64,000 nucleotides of DNA from Anthonomus grandis grandis (lineage: Eukaryota > Arthropoda > Insecta > Coleoptera > Curculionidae), in contig NC_065557.1 of NCBI RefSeq assembly GCF_022605725.1, positions 24,741,256-24,805,255 on the forward strand, in the 5' to 3' direction. The notes below the pieces were generated by a model. The model did no database searches. It saw only the letters and a list, made by a program, of their open reading frames with translations, and had not been told where the DNA came from. Position numbers and translations under genes: made by a program. This document shows, in pieces, positions 11,780 through 25,203 of this stretch (positions within the stretch are counted from its first letter, which is position 1; each line of letters opens with the position of its first letter).

Positions 11780-12188
11780 TGTTATATCAGTGGTCTAATA
11801 GGACAACCTAAGTTATCTCTACAACGCAATAGATCTTCAAAACATCAACAAGTCGCACAGATATTAGATTACTTCTAGAACAAGGACTATTATTCTAAAT
11901 CATAAACATCTTTAATTACTTCAATCATAGAAGAACCAGTAAACAGTAAATAAGGCGTAGTTTTCCACGAAACCCAAGAAGCTTGTTGACAATGATTCCA
12001 TTTATTTATCCACAACGCCACCAGGACTCTACGTGACCTAAATTGCAGCATCAGCACCACAGAAACTATTTAAGCTTGGCCATGTCTCTATAATTATTAT
12101 TATTATAATTAATTAATATTATTATTGTTGTACTGTAGTTATAATCATATCTTTTATTTAACTCTTAACTGTTTTAAAATCCAAAAGT
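11780..12188 (+). repeat. 5' LTR of element B
   Basis: It begins TGTTATATCAGTGG and ends CCAAAAGT, judged from the last base shared with the 3' copy before TATA. It contains an AT-only tract (about 12090-12130) and a TATTTAAG box as possible core promoter near 12067. Confidence 0.9.
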
Positions 12189-12194
12189 TAGCGT

Positions 12195-15100
12195 TAAGTT
12201 ATTTCTATTTTAAAAAACAATGTTGCAAAAAAATATCGTGACCATTTAAAAGAAAACTTAAATATACAAGGAATTACAGATCAAAAAATATTAATTGAAG
12301 AATCTGTTTTAGTACCATTTGATGATTCAGGTGAATTACATAAAATGTATGTCTACAACCTCGATATTGACTTTGACGGTATATTAGGTTCAGATTTCTT
12401 AGAATACTACCAAGAAATCGTAGATATTAAAAACAGGAAATTGATAACTAATTTTAAAACAGTGCCACTTCATAAAATAAGTGACAAATCAACAGATATT
12501 CCACAAAATCCAGAAATTAACTTAAAAAAAGAAAATAAAACAATTCAAAATGAAATAAAAATAGAACCTCGTACAAAGAAAGTATTTAAATTAAAATGTA
12601 ATCTTTCTAATACGGATGTAATAGTTACAGCAAAATAAATAGACAAAGTCTATCTCCCAAATTCTCTAGTTCACGTAAATGAACACGGCAAATTTTTTAC
12701 AACAATTTTAAATGCACATCCAATTATTAAAACAGTTAATTTCTCTAATATTAATATTGAACCCAGAAACAATTTTAAAAACTAATCAAAATATCAATTT
12801 TCAACAAAAAGACCGTCTTTATTCAATAAAAAAACAATTAAGACTAGACCATTTAAATTCTGAAGAAAAAGAGGCAATTATTAATCTTTGTTTAGATTTT
12901 GAAGATATTTTTTATCTAGAAGGAGATAATTTAACATTTACAAGCGAAATTAAACATTCAATAGATACAGGAAACACTAAATCTATTTTTACAAAATCTT
13001 ATCGATATCCTCAAATTCATAAAGAAGAAATAAAAACTCAAATTCAAAAAATGTTAGATCAAGGTATAATACAACCTTCAATTTCTCCATGGTCATCTCC
13101 ATGTCTCCAAAAAATTAGATGCCTCAGGTAAACAAAAATGGCGAGTTGTTATCGATTATCGACGATTAAATCAAGAAACTGTAAATGATAAATATCCATT
13201 GCCAAATATTTCAGATATCTTAGATCAGTTAGGTTCATGTGAATATTTTACAACTCTAGACCTTGCTTCAGGCTTTCATTAAATAGAAATAAACCCTAAA
13301 GATATACCTAAAACTGCTTTTTCAGTAGAAAACGGACACTATGAATTTAAAAGAATGCCCTTCGGATTAAAAAATGCCCCGTCCACTTTTCAACGAGTAA
13401 TGGACAATATTCTTTTAGGCATTAATAACGAAAGATGTTTGGTTTATATGGACGATATAATTATTTATTCAGCTACACTTTATCAGCATATTCAGAGATT
13501 AAAAGAAGTATTTTCAAGACTACGAAAAGCTAACCTCAAAATTCAACCCGATAAATGCGAATTTTTGAGAAAAGAAGTAGCTTATTTCGGTCATATTATA
13601 ACACAAGATGGTGTAAAACCCAATCCATCAAAGGTTGAAGCTATAATTAATTATCCTATACCTAAAAACCCTAAAGACATAAAATCTTTTCTTGGTATAG
13701 TAGGCTACTACCGGCGATTTATTCCAAACTTCGCAAAAGTTTCGAGACCCCTTACTAGATTACTTCAAAAAAACATTCCTTTTGATTTTGGTATAGATTG
13801 TAAAAATGCTTTTGAAAAAATAAAAAAAGCTCTTGTCGAAAATCCGATACTTACTTATCCCAATTTTGACGAACAATTCTTATTAACCACAGATGCTAGC
13901 GCATTCGCTATAGGTGCTATTCTTTCACAAGGCCCTATTGGAAAAGATCTTCCTATTGCATACGCATCGAGAACGCTTTGTTCAGCCGAAACAAAATATT
14001 CTACCATTGAACGCGAACTATTAGTAATTGTTTGGGCAGTAAAACATTTCCGTCCTTATCTATTCGGTAGAAAATTTACTTTAATAACAGACCATCGCCC
14101 ACTCACATGGTTGTTTTCAATTAAAGATCCTGGTTCAAGATTAGCTCGTTGGCGTTCAAAACTAGAAGAATACGACTATACAATTATTTATAAACCCGGC
14201 AAAATTAATAAGAATGTAGATGCATTGTCTCGCATCAAAATAAACCATTTTAGAGATTGCATTAATTTGCATAATAAAACGTCAGTCTTAATAAACACCG
14301 ATTGTGACGATAATTCTCAAAAGGCGAGCGTAAGCGGAAATTATAGTGGCAGACCGCCCGATGAAAATAAAAGTGTTTACGCGGATGAACCCGAAAGTAA
14401 CGACATAGGCAATGACTTTGATACGCAGATAACGCAAGAATATAATTTATTTACTGACCTATATAAATCTCAATCTGTAATTGATTATTCAAAAATTGAA
14501 ATTTCAAACGATCAACTATTAGATAAAACACATAAAAATATAATAACCATTTTTAGACAAAATAAACTAGAAAATTTACACGATGAAATTTTAGATGACT
14601 TTATAGAAGAACAGACGAATTTCAATTTAAACATAATCAATATTTTTAACAGTAACTCAGTAAAAAATCGTAAATATTTTGTTTTACTTTTACCTTTTGA
14701 TCCTGAAACAGTAGTGCAACGTTTATTTTATTTAATATACACATGTAAAAATGAATTTAACATTACACAGAAATATTATATTGAGAATAATTTAGAACTA
14801 CCGATTTTAGAAATCTTTAGTTTTATTTTTGCAGAACAAGACATAAAGTTATGTATCTGTCAGAATATAGTTAAAGAACCCGATAAAGATGAAATACCAA
14901 TAATTATAGATCAATATCATAAGGGTAAAACTAATTTACACCGCGGTATTAATGAAACCTTCCGACGTATCAAATTAAAATATAATTGGCCTGGTATCGT
15001 AAAAGTCGTAGAAAATATGATTAAAAGTTGTGAAACCTGTAGTAAAAATAAAATTTGTCGAAAAAATCTAACTTCACCTCTTGTTATAACAGAAACACCT

Positions 15101-15919
15101 AAAACAGCTTTTGAAAGAGTAAATATCGATATTTTTGAATATCCATCGAAAAACTATGCTTTAACAATAAGAGATGAACTAACCAAGTTTACACAAGCTT
15201 ATCCAATCAAAGATAAATCAGCAAAATCTGTTGTGCATACATTATTACTATTTTTCCAACATTATGGTACTCCCTTACGAATCCATCGTGATTCTGGAAG
15301 AGAATTCGATTGTGCACTTATGAAAGATTTATGTTCCTTATATGATATAAAATTAACATTTTCCAGTATTGGTCATCCACAATCAAATGGATCAATAGAA
15401 CGATTTCATGCAACTTTTGCTGAAATGATAAGAACTAATCAAGCTGATAATCCTAATGAACATCCTTTTAGCGTTTTACCGTATGCTGTTATATGTTATA
15501 ATAATACGAAAAATAAAACACACGGTTTTACTCCTTACGAACTTATTTTCGGGCATACGTCATCTAGACCTCCAGATACCTTATACAATGAGAAAAATCT
15601 CATCACGAAATACATACGCGATTTAAATAATCGAATGCAGTATTACTATAAAATAGCGAGAAATCGAACACAACAAAATAAAATAAAATCTAAAGAACGT
15701 TTTGATAAACACGCATCAAATAAAATCCCTGTATATCGTGTTGGCCAAAAAGTTTATATTAAAGAATCACAAATAACTAACAAAGCACAAAATAAATTTA
15801 ATGGTCCATTCGAAATACTAGAAATTTTGAAAAATTCTGCTGTTCTATTAAATCTCGAAACCCAACAGAAAACAAAAGTTAACTTTGATAGGATGTTACC
15901 CTATCACGAAAATATTTAA
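12195..15919 (+). pseudogene. pol: Pol of element B: partial protease, RT, RNase H, integrase
   Basis: The protease starts just after its missing DTG active site and includes the flap-side block DIDFDGILGSDFL (12366-12405). A TAA at 12636-12638, a frameshift near 12770, a short deletion near 13095 and a TAA at 13280-13282 break the upstream part. From 13283 to 15919 the frame is open. RT has FGLKNAPSTFQRVMDN and an intact YMDD (13447-13458). RNase H has TTDASAFAIGA, the IERELL glutamate and TDHRPLTW. Integrase has a zinc finger (H-H-C-C near 14920-15060) and catalytic Asp, Asp, Glu in NIDIF, HRDSGREF and SIERFH. The C-terminus is a basic chromodomain-free tail. Closest relative in the window is element C. 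Confidence 0.92.
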
Positions 15920-15986
15920 TCAAGTATTTAATTGTTAATTTACAATATTTTATTATATTAAGTATCTAGTATTTAGTTTTCTTTTT

Positions 15987-17869
15987 AGATACTTGGGACT
16001 AATAGCTGTAGTGCAAGCCCAGTATAATTTAACCCCTATAAATAATACTATTGGAGTATTTTATAAGGATGAAGGAAGAATTAAAATATCTAATGATAAA
16101 TGGAAACTTATTGTTTATAAAGATATGCAACCTATCAAAGATACGATTGATAATAATAATAAAATTCTTGATAATATTCTGGATACATTTAAAATAGATG
16201 CTTATGGTATACATAAATTAAATATTGATGTTCGGAGACATGTAAGTCTCATTAGTCAAATTTCAACATCAGTTAACGAAAAATATTTTGAAATTATGAC
16301 TAATACAAGAAAATACATCTATCATCAAAAACGTGGTATTTTTAATGGTATTGGCACTTTATGGAAATCCATAACAGGCAATTTGGATGCTTCCGACGGT
16401 GAATATTTTAATGATTGTATTAACAAAATTTCCAGGGATGAATATGAAATTGAAAATCTATTAAAAAATCAAATTTCTGTAACAACTTCAGTAATTAAAA
16501 GTTTCAACCAAACAATTCAGAAATTACAAATCGATGAAGAAACATTTAATAAGGATATAATAGCAATTAGAAAATCGATTTATGATTTAGCTAATGATAT
16601 GCATTTTTATGCAGTTGAAATTTCTCTTTTAAACCTTTGTGAGTCACTAATGGAAAGTTATACCTTTATTGAGAATGTACTTGATAATATCTTGAATGCA
16701 ATAACCTTTGCACGTTTAAAAATCTTACATAGCTCCATAATAACACCTTTTGATTTAATTGAAGAATTAAAGAAAATCTCTTAAGCTTTAGTAAAAAATA
16801 ATCTTCCACTTCCAATTTATTTCTCTTACATTGCTCAATATTTAGAGATAATTGAGTTGCAAGCGTACCAATTAGATTCTAAAGTTGTTTTTGTTTTAAA
16901 TATACCATTAGTAGAACCAGAAAAATATACTTTATATCATCTCTATCCAATACCAATTTCTGATGAAAGAACAGGTCTATTACGTTATTAATATCTTTAA
17001 AATATATTGCTAAAAATGAGGATTTACTCTTGTATACCCCGATCCAAGACTTGGATAAATGTAAAGCCATCACTTAAAGAGCCAGAATCTGTTCAAATGT
17101 CCTGCCATATCCAATCGACAGTGACGCTATCTGTGAAGCCCAATTACTAAAGCCGATGAACCAACTACCAAGGACATGCCAAACTTCAGTACTGTTCGCA
17201 AAAGACTATGGTGTTCATGAAATCGGACTTAATCAGTGGTTAATAACAGTTTCGGACTCCTTACCAGTAACTATAAAGTGTTCCTCAAAAGACATAGTGA
17301 CCGAAATCATTAAAAACAATACTATTTTAAAATTACAACGTGAGTGTAACGCGTTTATTGGTACGACCAGAGTTCATGCAAAAGACATTCTTAAAACAGA
17401 CAGTGATGTAACTGATAATCATCATCCAGTTTTAATCCCTTATGAATGCTGTGAGAAGTTTCCAAATAAATCATATATGCCAGATCTGAAACCGTTAAGA
17501 ATCAGTAAATTAAATACTGATGATCTCAACATAGCTCAGTATAAGTTGAATCAATATTCAGATGAATTGGATAGACTAATCTAACAACCATTCATCAGTA
17601 AACATATCCATTGGTTTACTACTACAACCATAATATTTGTTGTTCTTCTGACTGTCCTATACATTTATTGCAAATGCAGAAAAAGAAGAAGTTTCAAGAT
17701 TGGCATTGTATCAAATTCAGGCTCTCCTCCATCTCCTCCAAGTGATCAATATCGAACTCCACTTCTTGAGAATTTCAGAAGTTTTCTACCTAGAAAAAGA
17801 CCTAGTGTACGAGTTGGAGAATCTATAGAAGAGGAATTTGAGCTAAATTCCAATAAAAGCCTTGCATAA
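15987..17869 (+). pseudogene. env: Envelope protein of element B, broken
   Basis: A pyrimidine tract and AG (15981-15988) precede the env frame, as expected for the 3' splice site that makes env mRNA in errantiviruses. The first frame runs to 16784 and includes the cleavage region near 16330. There the usual R-X-K-R reads H-Q-K-R, so furin cleavage would be impaired. Stops and frameshifts fall around 16784-17155. A second stretch (17156-17584) is the membrane-proximal ectodomain. After a TAA at 17582-17584 the same frame continues through a transmembrane segment (about 17610-17670), a C-K-C-R-K-R-R basic stop-transfer and a proline-rich tail to the true stop at 17867-17869. Broken copy. Confidence 0.85.
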
Positions 17870-17894
17870 AAGCTATTTCGACGCAATAGCTTTT
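17868..17894 (+). other. Stem-loop overlapping the env stop of element B
   Basis: AAAAGCTATT (17868-17877) pairs with AATAGCTTTT (17885-17894) across a 7-base loop, and the stem starts inside the TAA stop codon. Element C has a stem of different sequence at the same place. Confidence 0.75.
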
Positions 17895-17896
17895 AA

Positions 17897-17910
17897 CTAA
17901 AAGGGGAAGC
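17897..17910 (+). promoter_or_regulatory. Polypurine tract of element B
   Basis: CTAAAAGGGGAAGC lies directly before the 3' LTR start TGTTATATCA. Confidence 0.85.
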
Positions 17911-18319
17911 TGTTATATCAGTGGTCTAATAGGACAACCTAAGTTATCTCTACAACGCAATAGATCTTCAAAACATCAACAAGTCGCACAGATATTAGAT
18001 TACTGCTAGAACAAGGACTATTATTCTAAATCATAAGCATCTTTAATTACTTCAATCATAGAAGAACCAGTAAACAGTAAATAAGGCGTAGTTTCCCACG
18101 AAACCCAAGAAGCTTGTTGACAATGATTCCATTTGTTTATCCACAACGCCACCAGGACTCTACGTGACCTAAATTGCAGCATCAGCACCACAGAAACTAT
18201 TTAAGCTTGGCCATGTCTCTATAATTATTATTATTATAATTAATTAATATTATTATTGTTGTACTGTAGTAATAATCATATCTTTTATTTAACTCTTAAC
18301 TGTTTTAAAATCCAAAAGT
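17911..18319 (+). repeat. 3' LTR of element B
   Basis: It is the same length as the 5' LTR with about five substitutions, and is followed by TATA at 18320-18323. Confidence 0.92.
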
Positions 18320-18323
18320 TATA

Positions 18324-20252
18324 ATTGTATAATGTAATTAAAGTTTTTTTTAAAAAAGTAAATTCAGTGATAGTGATTTAACATATATGTTTAATTTTTT
18401 ATTTAGGTATGTTTGTTACATATTTCTTATAATGTTTTATACACTTATGTATATGCTTTATATCTGTAAAAATGCAATTTTTTACACAAAAGGTGTAATT
18501 AATACCATACTTACAGTTTGGAGTATTTAATTTATATTGTAACTTTTTTATGCATTTTAAGACCCTTTTTTAAATTTATTTTAATTCATCTTAAAATAAA
18601 ACATTTAAAAGACAATTTAGTTTTGTTTTTTTAATTTAAAATTTGGTCCCATATCTATCGTATTATTAGTAAGTATCTATAGCTAAATATCTTAAATAAG
18701 CAATGTCTTTAGAACCAAACTTAAATTAAATAATATTTTAGTTGATGTATTAATTCTTGAAGTGATGAGGGATGTCTAAGATGCAATATTTTAATCTTTT
18801 CTCAACATTTAAAATTAACGATTTTAATTAAATGTGGCTATTTACTAACAAGCATATTGTTTTTTTTTAAATAAAATTAAATTCTATTTAAATATATCTC
18901 ATCACTCATCAGTTAACGCATCAACTTTTGTAATTCTGCAAATTACTTCAAATCTAAATATCAGGCAATAGATCAGGCTTAAATTTCCCGCCACACGCCA
19001 CCCAAGATGGTTGCCCCCGTCTTTGTCAACAACGTCAATAAAGCTGACAACAGAATTTCTGTCTGTTCATTAGGCAACACGCATTTCTCTATATTTGTGT
19101 TCTGTGGTCCAACCCAAAATTTTAAATTACACTTAAATATACATAAAATTATGGCTATACAGTGCTAAAACAGTAAGAAATAAGTGTGAAATATAAGTGG
19201 ATTGTATTGTCTACATACCAAGGGTAACAAACAATCTGTAAGTGTTTACTTTTATTGTCATTTTTCACCCACATTCATTTGCCCCCAGTAAATAATTTCA
19301 TTTAAAAAATATGACTTTACAACCCTTTTCTGATCAAAATCACCCTAACTGTGATGTTGATAAGGAAGCTAAATTAACCTGCTTGCTTTAATCTTCAAAA
19401 CTGCAAATTGCAAATACAGCTCACTTTTTAACCCAGAAGAACTGCAAAATTTGAAGATAAACCTTGACAAAAAATTAGCTAATACCTATTACCTACTAAT
19501 AAAAATCTACATTTAAGTAGAATTTATAACTCCGATTTATTTGAAAGTCCTTGTTATGTGTCCAGGCCTAAATTTGCATGTAATAATTACAATGGGATGT
19601 TTTCTCAGGGAGAATCTATAGAGCTTTCCAAAAAATACAAGCTTCCATGGTATGTTTTTAGGTTTCTTTACTAATGGCATCTTTCAATTAGAGACTTCAA
19701 TAGATGACATCGAAAAATATGATAAAAAATAAAATATAAATTTGAAATTATGTTACAATAATGAATTTATCTGGGAGTCATGAAATACTTAAAATAGAAA
19801 CATTTAAAACATCAGATAGCAGAATATTACCACGAAACAATGTAGAATACCTACATCACTTACCAATCTACTAATTTAATCACATTAATACTAAAAGGCT
19901 CTTAAAAAAAAAGCACAAAAAATTCAATAAAATTACCATTGTAGAATTTGTAAGTGGAAGTCCATTCTTGAAGTGTAGTGGCTATAATATAGCAGGTTGG
20001 GAAGGGCGGGCAGACTTTTCTCCACAATTTTTCATTTGTTATACAACATGATAGAATTGATCTCAACACCTATACGCTACCCTACATAACTAATAATAAT
20101 ACTGTCTTATACAGAAATATTTTGGACAAATATTTAGAGTTTATAATTAGCAGAATATTGAGCTGGGCAAATTGCCTATTGACCCTGTTAAATTTGTTAA
20201 TATACCTAACATAACTGTAATAGTAATATCTTATATATAAGATTATAAATTA
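18324..20252. other. Unassigned AT-rich sequence
   Basis: A less AT-rich stretch near 18985-19135 holds a 53-codon frame starting at ATG 19005, but nothing in it is recognisable. Short broken coding-like runs follow near 19310-19380 and 19930-19990. I cannot assign any of them. Confidence 0.4.
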
Positions 20253-20465
20253 TTATAGATTGTTTTCTCTATGGAGAATAATTACAATATTAAAATTAAG
20301 CTTATCACCAGTGGCAATAGTATGTTCACATAGACCAGAATAATTAGAAATCTTGAAATTATACTTATGTTGGTTAAGCCTTTTATAAAATAACTGAGGT
20401 GTTTGACAAGTGTAAGAAGTAGGTCTGACAAGAAAAACAATCAGTTTTATACACATGTTGCTCAA
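20253..20465 (-). pseudogene. PLE-a: GIY-YIG endonuclease relic of a Penelope-like element
   Basis: The 70-residue minus-strand frame reads as the C-terminal endonuclease of Penelope-like retroelements: a Y-x-x-Q-T turn, then FYKRLNQHKYN, then CEHTIATGDKLNFN and a final HREN. The conserved Arg and His positions of this fold are recognisable; the GIY-YIG strand itself and the reverse transcriptase are not seen. It is an isolated, old fragment. Confidence 0.6.
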
Positions 20466-20687
20466 AAGAGGAACAGGATCTCTGAATTTAGAAGAAGTTA
20501 CATTAGTAAAGTTAACCTTTCTCCAATAACAAAATTTTTATCAGGGTGTATTTAATTCATTTAAGATCTCTATTGAATTCAGTCTCTTCAGATAGTAATA
20601 CAGTTTCGTTGACAAGATTGAAAAATAATTCTTTTTTATGGCAAGCTACCTTTTTTATAGAGTCAGTTAAAAAATATATGTCTTTTA

Positions 20688-20923
20688 AATTTCCATTGGC
20701 TATAATTTAAAAAAGGTTAAGTTGAACTTATGTATACATGTATATTTAAAATAAACTGATAAATGATAAAATTTAGTTACTAAAATAATAAGATTATTCC
20801 TGCAGGTTTGTAGTACATATATATGAAATTAAGAAAATAGTTATAGTCAAAATATAACTTTCTATATGTAAAACATCACACTTTGATGACTCCTTTTTTT
20901 GTCACTAATTAAAGCAAATATCT
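20688..20923 (+). repeat. Diverged local duplication, copy 1
   Basis: Shares with 21053-21324 a series of blocks in the same order: TTGGCTATAATT, ATTCCTGCAGGTTTGT, ATGAAATTAAGAA, AAAATATAACTTTCTATA and AACATCACACTTTGATGACT. Noncoding, AT-rich, with small indels between copies. Confidence 0.8.
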
Positions 20924-21052
20924 ATTATACCAAAGTAAGAATAAACATTAAGATTTTCATATTTAATAAATAATTTTACATAATACCTAATTATCTATCA
21001 TATACTAATACCCCTGGGGATAATATTCCCTGTAATATAAAAATCTAGTTTT

Positions 21053-21324
21053 TTTAATTTCCTTTGGCTATAATTCAAAAAAAGTTAATGCTTCTTTTTT
21101 GTCAAGTTCAAAAATTAATGACATAAATTTAAAATAAACTTAAACTGATAAAAGGAAAAATTTAGGTACTAAAATCATATTATTAAGACCATTCCTGCAG
21201 GTTTGTCATAAATATGAAATTAAGAATATACAGGTAATAAGTTATACTCAAAATATAACTTTCTATAAATAAAACATCACACTTTGATGACTCTCTTTAG
21301 TCACTTATTAAAACAAATACTATT
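21053..21324 (+). repeat. Diverged local duplication, copy 2
   Basis: Direct partner of 20688-20923, offset about 365 bp. Roughly 80% similar over the aligned blocks by eye. Confidence 0.8.
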
Positions 21325-24300
21325 GTTTCAGGTTAAAATTGGCATTTTATACTCAAAGCACTGATTACAGTTATATTTTCAAAATAGATATTTTACAAAT
21401 ATTAATGATTGGTACTAGTGATGCCCTCTCTGTAATAGCCTCCCAAGTAACCCATAGTTCTGTTCTCTAGCCATTTCAAATTGCAGTATTCTTTTTTTTT
21501 TTAATGACACATTTAGTTTTGTACATTTCAGCTTCATATTGTACTGGTTATTAATGAAATTTTATTTATACTCTTATAAAACCCGGTTCTGGACTAAAGA
21601 AATATTTTAGAATTTAAATTATATCCCATATTGATTATTCCATACTTTATTTGTTTTATAACGAATAATGATTAATTGGACATGTACAATTATTGTGTAT
21701 GTTGTACTGTCCATAGTACAATAACTGATTTTGGCTTGACCCTACCAGATATGCTGGTTGATTTTACTCGGACTGACCTATCTAATTTTTGTCTCTTTTT
21801 ATCTTATGTAAATATTAGTTTTCTTGGAAGATAGCAAGAAGTTGCTGGTCTAGGGAAAATCGAAATTGAGTGTCATAGTGACACATATTTTCATTGCCAA
21901 CTTCCTTGGGCCATAAATTTAGTTATTTATTTTTTTATAAAAGGTTTTATGGTACTTATAAAAAAAAGTTAAGTTATTTTCGATTGGCAATACACTTTGT
22001 GCGTGATTGCTTAAATACGGGTTTGACCTCTGCGGTCGTCCCTTTTTCCAGACCGCCATCATGAAGTGAAGCTTTAGTTCTTTTTGAAATTCCTGTGAAT
22101 TTTACCCATATGGGAATATAATTGACTAAATGTGGTGATAGTAAATCAACTTTTTGGGCGTAATGCTATAATTTGGTTTTTTGTTGAATTTACTGGCCTT
22201 TATGGCGATTTAAAACCTAATAATTTTTCACGTGCCCTCGAACATCGGCAAAATGGCGGTCCTGATTGACATTGGCAGGGGACAATTTAATTAACAAGCT
22301 ACTAGAGCTACATAACATGGATTTTGGACGGATTTTTTTTGTACGGATCTGATTTCTTCATGCCACATGGTACTTTTATTTTGGGGTTATGTACTCTACT
22401 GGCTCTAATCTAGAGGAGATTTTAAGCAACTGTGAGCTAACGTCTAACCTAGACCACTACCAGAGCTTGGCGTATTGTGAAGTGGAAGAGGTGAAGCTTG
22501 GAAGCCTGCAGTTTTCCTTTGACTGGGAATTGGATGTCTGGGAGAGTCTCGAATCTGAAGTAGTCTGCTGTGTGAGCTAAGTGACACAACATAACATTTT
22601 TTTTTATTCACTTATTTTATTTTTATTATCACAACTTTTATCTTTTGAGTTGAGATACATACATATATGCCTTTACAATCTGAGCGGGGTGAAGCCGAAT
22701 TGTGGTGGTTAGGGGATGTAATTATTTTTCTCATTCAAGGCTGGATATATTTATATTATTTTGATAATCCAAAGGCCCACCAGGTTCGACTGTACTTTGC
22801 CTCAAACGTTTATTTAAAATTTTATTGACATTATTTAATTGATGCTATTTTATTATTGAATATATAGTACATATATACATATATATGTGACAAGTGACTC
22901 CTGTGAGGTAAGACGCAGCCGGCTTCGTAGTACTACGAGTATATACTTGGGTTATATTATTTATTTTCAAACTACTCCTAAGATGTCAAATTTTCTCAGA
23001 TTAGCTAGTAAATATTAGAGTAAACTAATAAAAGGGTAATTTTGATTGGGGAAGCTTCAACAGTTAGGGTTGTCATTTTTTTTTTTGCTTAAGTCAATGT
23101 CCGTGGCGGGATATACCGGGCCAGGTAAATTGTTAGTTTAATTCGAATTGAAGCTTCGTTCCCCAAAAGGTTTGGGTGTAACATAATTTATTTTATTTTG
23201 ACAACCGCACTTTTGATTGTGTATTTTTTTTTTAGATATATTTCTTATTAACATGGTCACGAATGACAGTGCACCATTCCGGAAAATTTAATTTTATGGC
23301 ACATTATCTGTTGACAACTTTGTTTTTCTTGTAATTAGAAACTTAAATGTTGTGGTTCCTTATTACCAACTTAAATAATTATTCCTCTTAAGGATAAATA
23401 AATTAACATAACATAATTCTTTGTGATAATCAAGACTTAAATAAATTGTTATTTTCTGTTGTTATTTTGTTTTTTACTTGAGTTAAGTAGGTTAGAATAT
23501 CATAGGTAATTTGGAAACAATAGTGTATACCGACTTGACTTTGATTTTGTTTTCCAAGTTTCGTTTTGAACTTGCCTAAATAAATTTTGATAAATATTGG
23601 GCGTCCTTTGGGATTATATAAAATCCAAAACTTGGTGGCGCCATACTGATTTTGACATTTAATTGGGTAACTCTTGGGTAGTTACTACCTAAGAAATTTT
23701 GGTTCATTTAGTTGAGAAAGAAGCTAGAACCCACATCGACTTCCACTCTCCGGGCATCAACAACTTTTGGAGACGGCCATAAACCTTTAACTATTTTTTA
23801 GTACTTCTTTTCTTTTGATTAACTTGGCATTCATAGGTTCACCATTCCATTACATTTAAAAAAAAAATTATAACACTATTATACTGAAGTAAGATTAAAC
23901 ATTGATGCAAAATAATTTGCAACAAAAGTATACATATTATTTAAACAGACACATTAATCTTCCACACACAAAATAAATTTAATAGGACAATAAATATTAT
24001 AGAGGAAGTTTTAAATAAAAATTTATTTTGTCACAAGAGGAGATCCTTTGCACTGCTGAGTTTAAGGGAAAGAGTCATCCCTTATTTTTGGTGGTTAATC
24101 ACTCGTTTCATTCAGATGAATTTTAACCATTGTAGATGACTGTCTGTCCTTCTAACATATTTTTTACCCGCACTTGTTGATATGTACACAAATTCACTTA
24201 CAAGTAGCCCGATTTCTTTGTTGTTTTGTTAAAAATTGTTTAATTTATAAATAATTGTATAGTGGATAGATACCATTTATATAGGACTAAGCTTTTATGT

Positions 24301-24784
24301 GATGTTCCTTTCGATGGTTGTTTTGATATCCATTTTGCAAGTCAACTGATCCTTTGTAGCCTTAAAAAAAGAGACAAAGAAAGCCCTCAAGAGTTGCGGT
24401 TTTGAAAGTGGCCCAAACCCTTCTATATTGTGATCCATGAGCCCTAAGTTGTATCGTATTGAGCCCATAATTATACTGGACTGAGGCTCAGATTGTAACT
24501 GAATGCAGTAGGATTGAAGAGCAGATTGCATCTATGAATTCGTGAGATGTTGCCCTGTAAAGCACTGACTTGGTATGGATTATGAATCTATTACAGCCCA
24601 AGGAAACCAAATTTTAGTTTTTTCCAATTATTTATGCACTTAAACCCTAAACTTGCCAAGAGACTGAATATTTTTATACAACCTGTCAATTCGCATTCGT
24701 TTCGCTGGCTAATTTTGCGCTAGTGCTGTCAAATTATACTTTTTTCGTACTGTAGTTTTGCATGCTTAAAAAATAAAAATCACA
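21325..24784. other. Unassigned sequence, no convincing gene
   Basis: A 63-codon frame at 22389-22580 (+) is acidic and free of low complexity but matches nothing I know. A minus frame at 24295-24531 is likewise unassigned. The stretch 22000-22600 is less AT-rich than its surroundings and could be an old repeat. Confidence 0.4.
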
Positions 24785-25005
24785 ATGTCTAACTTAGAAC
24801 TCTCAAAAAATACCGTGAATTTGCGAAAACCGCAAAAACGATTACTCGGTATTATAACTGGATGTTTAAAATCCAAAACGCGTTCGAACAAGAGGATGTA
24901 CTCGATCTTCAAGCCCGTGAAGAAACTCTTAAATTGTCCTTTAATAAGTACTGTAACGCCCGAGATGAAATTGAGGAAACGAAAAAGAAACATTGTGAAT
25001 AAGTA
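24785..25005 (+). pseudogene. BEL/Pao gag N-terminal-like fragment
   Basis: Starting with ATG at 24785 the first frame gives LELSKNTVNLRK. After a one-base slip near 24833 the next frame gives AKTITRYYNWMFK, then VLDLQAREETLKLSFNKY and ARDEIEET before a stop at 25002. This Leu/Arg/Glu spacing is like the DUF1759 region of BEL/Pao Gag. The longer single-frame reading (73 residues) is then mostly out of register. Only the N-terminus is present. Confidence 0.45.
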
Positions 25006-25203
25006 GAGAATAAGTTAAATACATTAGTTTAATTAATAAATTACAATTGTATTAAAATAATTAACAAAAAGTAGCTAAAACTGCCAAAATATTAACCGTC
25101 TTTTAGTGGGGAAAGTAGTGGAAATTATATTTTCCCAATTTAAGGTAAAACAAATAAGTTCATTTAACTTTTAAAAAATTGAGGTTATGTGATCTCAAAA
25201 ACA

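Larger units (their letters stand above)
11780..18319 (+). mobile_element. Errantivirus-like LTR retrotransposon B, gag-deleted
   Basis: Two 409-bp LTRs (11780-12188 and 17911-18319) differ at about five positions, so they are roughly 98.8% identical. They are flanked by TATA at 11776-11779 and 18320-18323, a 4-bp duplication typical of errantiviruses. Between them are a truncated protease, RT, RNase H, integrase and env. The sequence between the 5' LTR edge and the protease active site is missing; by comparison with element C about 1.8 kb was lost, including primer binding site and gag. The copy cannot be reverse transcribed on its own, so the deletion must post-date insertion. Confidence 0.93.

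Noticed and set aside
24785..25006. 73-residue basic protein
   Set aside because: Most of it is out of register; shifting one base after about 16 codons gives a BEL-like gag segment that explains the sequence better.
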